Assembly (NCBI GenBank): GCA_020633495.1
Contig: JACKDR010000011.1
Span: forward strand, 1 to 64,000
Origin: Kofleriaceae bacterium
GTDB taxonomy: Bacteria > Myxococcota_A > Polyangia > Haliangiales > Haliangiaceae
Direction of reading: 5' to 3'
DNA length: 64,000 nucleotides
In this document: piece after piece, positions 58,216 to 64,000 of the stretch
How positions within the stretch are numbered: position 1 is the first letter of the stretch
Layout: every line of letters begins with the position of its first letter
Program-made: the position numbers and the translations under genes
The notes under the pieces: generated by a model
What the model was told of the DNA's origin: nothing
The model's input: only the letters and a program-made list of their open reading frames with translations
Database searches by the model: none

Positions 58216-60072
58216 TCAAGGCATCGGCATCGTGGTGGTCACGCAGGTCAGGCTGGGCGCGTCGCAGGCGGCGACCCGCTCGGGATCGATCACGAAGACC
58301 TCGGTCCGCTCGACCATGCCGTCGACCGACAGCGTCACCGCGAACGTGCCCTGGGACCGCCCCGGCGGCACCGCGACCACGACGAAGTCGGCCTGGCAGG
58401 TCGCCGCCAGGCCCGCCGGGACCGTGCCGCCCTGGGGGATCAGCCCGACCGTCCAGCCCTGCTGCACCGGCCCGCCGAGGATCATCCACGAACAGGTGGT
58501 CGCGCCGCCGCCGGCGTCGAGCGGGAACTGCGCCTGCGGGCACACCCCGCCCTGGGGCGGGCCCAGCTGCTGGACGCAGGCGTGGTCGACGTCGGCGCCG
58601 CAGGCGAGGCGGTTGCCGGGATCGGCGGCGCAGCCGAAGAAGTCGTCGCAGACCCGCGGCGGCAGCAGGCCATCGTTGGCCGCGGCGCACTCGGGGCTGT
58701 AGGCGCCCGCGCTCTCGTCGCACGCCCGGAAGCCGTAGTAGCAGGTGGCGGTGTCCTGGTAGAGCAGGCACGGCTGCGGCGACGGCTGGGTCGCCGGGTT
58801 GCAGTCGTCGTCGGGGTGGGTGTCGCAGGTCTCGACGTTGCCCGGGAACCGCAGCGGGTCGTTGTCGTCGCAGTCGAGCAGGCACCCGACCCCGTCCATG
58901 TCGAGATCGCCCTCGTCGATCGCGGCGTCGCAGTCCTCGTTGACGCCGACCGGATCGCAGCCGTCGTAGGCCCCCGGGTAGACGTGCTCGTCGTGGTCGT
59001 CGCAGTCGTCGATGCACAGCGCCGGATCGCCGTCCTCGTTGACGCCCTCGTCGATCGCGGCGTCGCAGTCGTCGTCGGTCTGGTTGCAGACCTCGGTGGC
59101 GCCCGGGAAGATGTCCTGGTCGTCGTCGTCGCAGTCGAGCGCGCAGATGACGCCGTCGCCGTCGATGTCGTCGTCGAGGACGCCGCCGTCGCCGATCCGG
59201 CCCTCGTCGACCCGCTGGTCGCAGTCGTTGTCCTCGCCGTCGCCGCAGATCTCCTCGGTCATCTCGTCGATCGCGTCGTCGCAGTCGTTGTCGACGCCGT
59301 CGCCGCAGACCTCGGGGTAGCCCTCGTCGATCCGCTCGTCGCAGTCGTTGTCGACGCCGCCGCTGCAGTCCTCCTTGCGGCCCGGCGTCCGCTCGGCGTC
59401 GGCGTCGTCGCAGTCCGACTGGCAGGTCGCACCGTCGCCGTCGAGATCGCCGTCGTCGACGACGTCGTCGCAGTCGTCGTCGATCCCGAGCCGATCGCCG
59501 TCGCAGGCGTCGTAGGCGCCGGGGTGGGTCTGCGGGTCGTGATCGTCGCAGTCGCCGGCGCCGACGTCGTAGCCGTCGCAGTCGCGGTCGTCGGCGCCGA
59601 CGATCGCGCCGTCGGGCCAGCCGACGCAGCCGGTGTCGGTCTCCCAGACCTGATCGACCGGCGCCAGCACCAGGTCGTAGGCCAGCGTGTAGCCGCTGGG
59701 CAGGGTCCCGACGTCGAGGCTGGCGAACCCGGCCTCGACGTCGCCGGCGTAGCCGACCACGGCGACGCGCAGCGGCCGATCGGTGGGCATGCCATCGCCG
59801 GCGACCAGCGCGATCGTGTGGGCGCGCGCGGTCAGGGGCGTCGCCAGCGCGATGTCGTCCTCGGGGCGCGGCACCCCGGCGAAGGCGGTGCCGTCGTCGA
59901 CGCCGACGTAGAGGTGCAGCCGGTCGATGGGCGCCGCGATCGCTGGATCCTGGGACACGTGGACGACCACGCCGCCGTCGCTGCCGCACGCCGCGGCCCC
60001 GAGCGCCGCCGCCACCACCGCCACCACCGCCACCACCGTCGCAACCCGCGCTCGCCGCGGCCCGTCGTTCAA
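58216..60072 (-). CDS. MopE-type Asp/Cys repeat lipoprotein (long)
   Basis: 618 residues. The start is TTG with a near-perfect GAGGAGG Shine-Dalgarno and overlaps the upstream stop (TTGA). Lipobox LGAAACGS. Residues 25-145 form a beta domain; about 145-415 are some ten repeats such as DCDDHDPQTHPGAYDACDG and NDCDERIDEGYPEVCGD, the MopE/putative-metal-binding pattern, which should bind Ca2+ or Cu. The C-terminal 200 residues (CYYGFRACDE, SWMILGGPVQQGWTVGL) match the paralogue at 60069. A surface metal-binding lipoprotein. Confidence 0.9.
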   Translation of the reverse strand: MNDGPRRARVATVVAVVAVVAAALGAAACGSDGGVVVHVSQDPAIAAPIDRLHLYVGVDDGTAFAGVPRPEDDIALATPLTARAHTIALVAGDGMPTDRPLRVAVVGYAGDVEAGFASLDVGTLPSGYTLAYDLVLAPVDQVWETDTGCVGWPDGAIVGADDRDCDGYDVGAGDCDDHDPQTHPGAYDACDGDRLGIDDDCDDVVDDGDLDGDGATCQSDCDDADAERTPGRKEDCSGGVDNDCDERIDEGYPEVCGDGVDNDCDDAIDEMTEEICGDGEDNDCDQRVDEGRIGDGGVLDDDIDGDGVICALDCDDDDQDIFPGATEVCNQTDDDCDAAIDEGVNEDGDPALCIDDCDDHDEHVYPGAYDGCDPVGVNEDCDAAIDEGDLDMDGVGCLLDCDDNDPLRFPGNVETCDTHPDDDCNPATQPSPQPCLLYQDTATCYYGFRACDESAGAYSPECAAANDGLLPPRVCDDFFGCAADPGNRLACGADVDHACVQQLGPPQGGVCPQAQFPLDAGGGATTCSWMILGGPVQQGWTVGLIPQGGTVPAGLAATCQADFVVVAVPPGRSQGTFAVTLSVDGMVERTEVFVIDPERVAACDAPSLTCVTTTMPMP

Positions 60073-61298
60073 GGCGCGACCTCCTCGCACTCCAGCGTCG
60101 ACGGCGCCGCCGGGTCGCAGTCCTTGCGGACCGGATCGATCAGCACCGACAGGATCTGGACCTCGCCGTTGCCGTCCTCGTAGGTCAGGATGAAGATCCG
60201 GGGCGCCGGGCCGCCCGGCGCCTGGTCGACGACCAGCTCGGCGTCGCACGTCGGCACCAGGCTGACCAGCGGGCCGGTGGTGCCGCGCGGCCGCAGCCCC
60301 ACGTCCCACGAGCCCTGCTGGATGTTGCCGATCAGCCTCCAGTTGCACACCGCGTTGGCGTCGGGGACCAGGTCGGCGAGCTTGGCGATCGACGGCGTGC
60401 ACGCCTCGCCGGCCGCCGCCAGCGGCAGCTTGCAGCGCAGGCCGCGATCGGCGACGCAGGTCGGGTCGGGGCTGTCGGCGCAGCCGACCCACGACGCGCA
60501 CAGCTCGTAGTCGGCGGCCGGCAGCGTCATCTGGTGATCGCACGCGCCGTAGGCGGCGTCGGCCACGGTGTCGTCGCAGGTGCGCTCGCCGACGCTGCAC
60601 TGGACGACGTTGCCCTCGACGTCCGTGGCCACGACCGCGCACAGGCGCGGCGGCGGCGCGGTCGCCGGGTCGCAGTCGTTGTCGAGGCCGTCGCAGACCT
60701 CGCGGTTGCCCGGGTAGCGCGCCGGCTCGGTCATGTCGCAGTCGGCGCCGCAGACCACGGGATCGCCGTCGAGATCGCCGCCGATCAGCGCGTCGAGATC
60801 GTCGCAGTCGACCTGGTAGTCGACCTGGTCGCCGTCGCAGTCGGGCGTCGTCCGCGACACCACGCTGCCGTCCTTGACGACGCAGCCGGCGTCGGTGCGC
60901 GCCGCGGGGTGCAGCGTGATCGCGACCTTCTTGACCAGGTCGGGCTCGAACGCGATCGCGCCGTCGAGCTGGCCCCACGCCATCAGGTTGCCGGCGCCGT
61001 CGTAGGCGACCGCCGCGACCCACACCGAGGTCGTCAGCGCGACGCCGTCGGGCCGCAGCATGACGGTGTGCGGCGTCTGCCGCACGTCGACGGTGACCGT
61101 GGCCTGCTGGAGCTCGGAGTTGCCCCACGCCAGCGAGTCCGGCGCGCCGCTGCCGTCATCGATGATCACCATCGTGTCGATGCGCGCCGGCTGGAGCGTC
61201 AGCTCCTCGCCGTGGACCTCGACCAGGATCCCGGTGTCGTCGGAGCACGCCGCGACCGCGGCGAGCGCCACGACCACGATCAGGTGGCGGACGTTCAT
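60069..61298 (-). CDS. MopE-type Asp/Cys repeat lipoprotein (short)
   Basis: 409 residues. Lipobox VAACSD. An N-terminal beta domain (VTVDVRQTPHTVMLRPDG), three shortened Asp/Cys repeats (DCDGDQVDYQVDCDD, PGNREVCDGLDNDCD) and a C-terminal part (CNWRLIGNIQQGSWDVGLRP) parallel to that of its neighbour. The gene order and overlap show that the two lipoproteins are produced together. Fewer repeats than its paralogue, so the repeat number varies between them. Confidence 0.88.
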   Translation of the reverse strand: MNVRHLIVVVALAAVAACSDDTGILVEVHGEELTLQPARIDTMVIIDDGSGAPDSLAWGNSELQQATVTVDVRQTPHTVMLRPDGVALTTSVWVAAVAYDGAGNLMAWGQLDGAIAFEPDLVKKVAITLHPAARTDAGCVVKDGSVVSRTTPDCDGDQVDYQVDCDDLDALIGGDLDGDPVVCGADCDMTEPARYPGNREVCDGLDNDCDPATAPPPRLCAVVATDVEGNVVQCSVGERTCDDTVADAAYGACDHQMTLPAADYELCASWVGCADSPDPTCVADRGLRCKLPLAAAGEACTPSIAKLADLVPDANAVCNWRLIGNIQQGSWDVGLRPRGTTGPLVSLVPTCDAELVVDQAPGGPAPRIFILTYEDGNGEVQILSVLIDPVRKDCDPAAPSTLECEEVAP

Positions 61299-61396
61299 GG
61301 GGCACCTTCCTGTAAGCTAGGACGCGATCGCCGTCGGACCCTCAGCCAGCGGATGATCGCGCTCGTCGATCCTACTCCGAAGCGCGGCGCGACCGC

Positions 61397-61425
61397 GTGA
61401 CGTCGTCGACGTCGTCGGCGATAAT
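61397..61425 (+). promoter_or_regulatory. Candidate promoter upstream of the 61.5-63.7 kb genes
   Basis: GTGACG at 61397-61402, a 17-base spacer, and GATAAT at 61420-61425. It is the most AT-rich hexamer in the region and lies 55 bases before the ATG at 61480. It also sits in the divergent gap with the MopE operon, on the opposite strand. Confidence 0.35.
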
Positions 61426-61479
61426 GCTCCATCCGCTCGCGCGGCATGCGTCGTGTACGCAGATGTGCGCGCGGCCCGC

Positions 61480-62034
61480 ATGCCCCGACGTACCCGCAAC
61501 CTGACCCCCAGCGACGGCCGGACGCCGACCGAGGGCTCGGTGACCCCGACCCACGAGACGCCGCCACCGCTGCCGCGCCCGCCCGCGCTGCCGACGGGTG
61601 GCCGCGGCGCCGCCCGCGGCCCGGCCCGGCCTGGCCGCCGCGGCGACGTGCCGAGCGACATGCAGATGACCTCGAAGATCGAGCGCGTGCGCGGCGACCC
61701 CACGCCGGCGCCGCTGCCGCCGTCGCCGGGCGCGCGCGACGCCGAGCGCTACTTCGAGCAGGTGCCGACCAACCCGGCGCTCCGCACCCAGGGCGGAGCC
61801 CTCGATCCCACCGGCTCGCACCGGCGCGCGAAGGCGTCGCAGCAGTACGCCGGGACCGCGCCGACTCCCGCGCTCATCGAGCGACCGTGGCTGTTGCCGA
61901 CGCTGATCGCGGCGGTGGCGCTGACCATCGGCATGATCCTCGGCGCCCTGCTGTTCGGCGAGCGTGCCGCGACGTGCCCACCCTGTCCGGACTCTGCCAG
62001 GGCCGCCAAGCCCGCGATTCCAGACCAGAAGTAG
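61480..62034 (+). CDS. Single-pass membrane protein with disordered Pro/Thr-rich N-terminus
   Basis: 184 residues if the ATG at 61480 is used (a GTG at 61453 adds nine). About 130 residues of Pro/Thr/Arg-rich text precede one membrane helix (LLPTLIAAVALTIGMILGALLF), which is followed by CPPCPDSARAAKP. The long cytoplasmic tail contains many Thr/Ser-Pro sites, so it could be a kinase substrate; the next gene is a Ser/Thr kinase 77 bases downstream. Otherwise unrecognised. Confidence 0.7.
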   Translation: MPRRTRNLTPSDGRTPTEGSVTPTHETPPPLPRPPALPTGGRGAARGPARPGRRGDVPSDMQMTSKIERVRGDPTPAPLPPSPGARDAERYFEQVPTNPALRTQGGALDPTGSHRRAKASQQYAGTAPTPALIERPWLLPTLIAAVALTIGMILGALLFGERAATCPPCPDSARAAKPAIPDQK

Positions 62035-62111
62035 CCGTGGACGAGGCGGGCGGGTTCGCGTTAGTGTGACGGCGACCAAGAGGCCCGCGAGTCAGAGAGT
62101 CAGAGAGTCTT

Positions 62112-63722
<1,611 letters not shown>

Positions 63723-63745
63723 CGGCATCCCGGACGACCGCTGAC

Positions 63746-64000
63746 ATGACCCATCGCACCACCACCATCGCCGCTGCCGCACTCGCGCTGCTCTCGATCA
63801 CCGCCGTCGCGGTGCCCGCGCGGGCCCAGAAGAGCGCCCAGGCCGACGCCCTGTTCAAGGAGGGCAAGGCGCTGATGGAGCAACACGACTACGCCGAGGC
63901 GTGCAAAGCGTTCGCCGCCAGCAACAAGGTCGACCCGGCGGTCAGCACGATGCTCAACCTGGCCGACTGTCGTGAGAAGAACCTGCAGCTCGCGAGCGCG
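63746..64000 (+). CDS. Exported TPR-type protein, 3'-truncated by window end
   Basis: 85 residues visible. A signal (TTIAAAALALLSITAVAVPARAQ). The mature part starts with a TPR-like helix pair (ADALFKEGKALMEQHDYAEACK, AFAASNKVDPAVSTMLNLAD). This arrangement follows Ser/Thr kinases commonly in myxobacteria. It is probably in the same operon as the kinase. The rest is beyond the window. Confidence 0.8.
   Translation, partial: MTHRTTTIAAAALALLSITAVAVPARAQKSAQADALFKEGKALMEQHDYAEACKAFAASNKVDPAVSTMLNLADCREKNLQLASA

Overview
The window is very GC-rich DNA (about 75% by eye), densely packed with genes, with no recognisable tRNA, rRNA, CRISPR array or phage. Its gene content points to a myxobacterium (Myxococcota, probably a Kofleriaceae/Haliangium-like or other Polyangia lineage): a protease with a MYXO-CTERM-like tail, Asp/Cys-rich MopE-type repeat lipoproteins, two PknB-type Ser/Thr kinases, hybrid histidine kinases, a MXAN_5187-like protein, and many lipoproteins beside their processing enzyme LspA. 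This is an inference from families; no 16S is present.

Layout. 0-2.6 kb: a REP-associated tyrosine transposase (RAYT) flanked on both sides by copies of a short CAACCCCGGT repeat, plus two small unknown genes. 2.9-10.1 kb: secreted trypsin-like protease, cytochrome P450, methyltransferase, a palindromic repeat cluster, an M1-like metallopeptidase lipoprotein, a DUF882/M15-like protein and dCMP deaminase. 10.2-22.9 kb: ileS-lspA, a lipoprotein, then on the minus strand comEC, a TPR-AIM24 protein and pabB (split by a frameshift), followed by envelope proteins and a DMT-family permease. 23-28.8 kb: a periplasmic protein, the MXAN_5187-like membrane protein (split by a frameshift), a four-helix-bundle protein and an 11-repeat Kelch-like lipoprotein. 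28.9-42.9 kb (minus strand): PBP1A, a broken FG-GAP protein, an orphan solute-binding protein, an NtrY-like kinase, TrmH, a barrel-like protein, an AsmA-GT51 fusion and a sigma/anti-sigma/exported-protein cassette. 43-52 kb (plus strand): DUF4175, peptidase-MA/TPR, MoxR, DUF58 and BatA genes, with 4-nt overlaps or short gaps. 52-58 kb (minus strand): a NagZ-type glycosidase and a five-gene signalling operon with every junction overlapping by 4 nt. 58-64 kb: two MopE-type lipoproteins, a single-pass protein, a transmembrane Ser/Thr kinase and the start of a TPR protein.

The strongest candidate for an undescribed system is the 53.4-58.1 kb cassette: a Ser/Thr kinase with a possible GspE-N-like domain, a response regulator, two paralogous small proteins and a cytoplasmic hybrid histidine kinase. 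The second is the operon that couples an orphan solute-binding protein to an NtrY-like sensor kinase. A window-wide caution: at least five genes (pabB, comEC, the MXAN_5187-like gene, the FG-GAP gene and the tail of the last kinase) carry apparent single-base frameshifts. Two of these occur at the identical site GGC-CCC-TGA and need +1 slippage. Either the assembly has residual indels or some of these are recoded; the sequence alone cannot decide.
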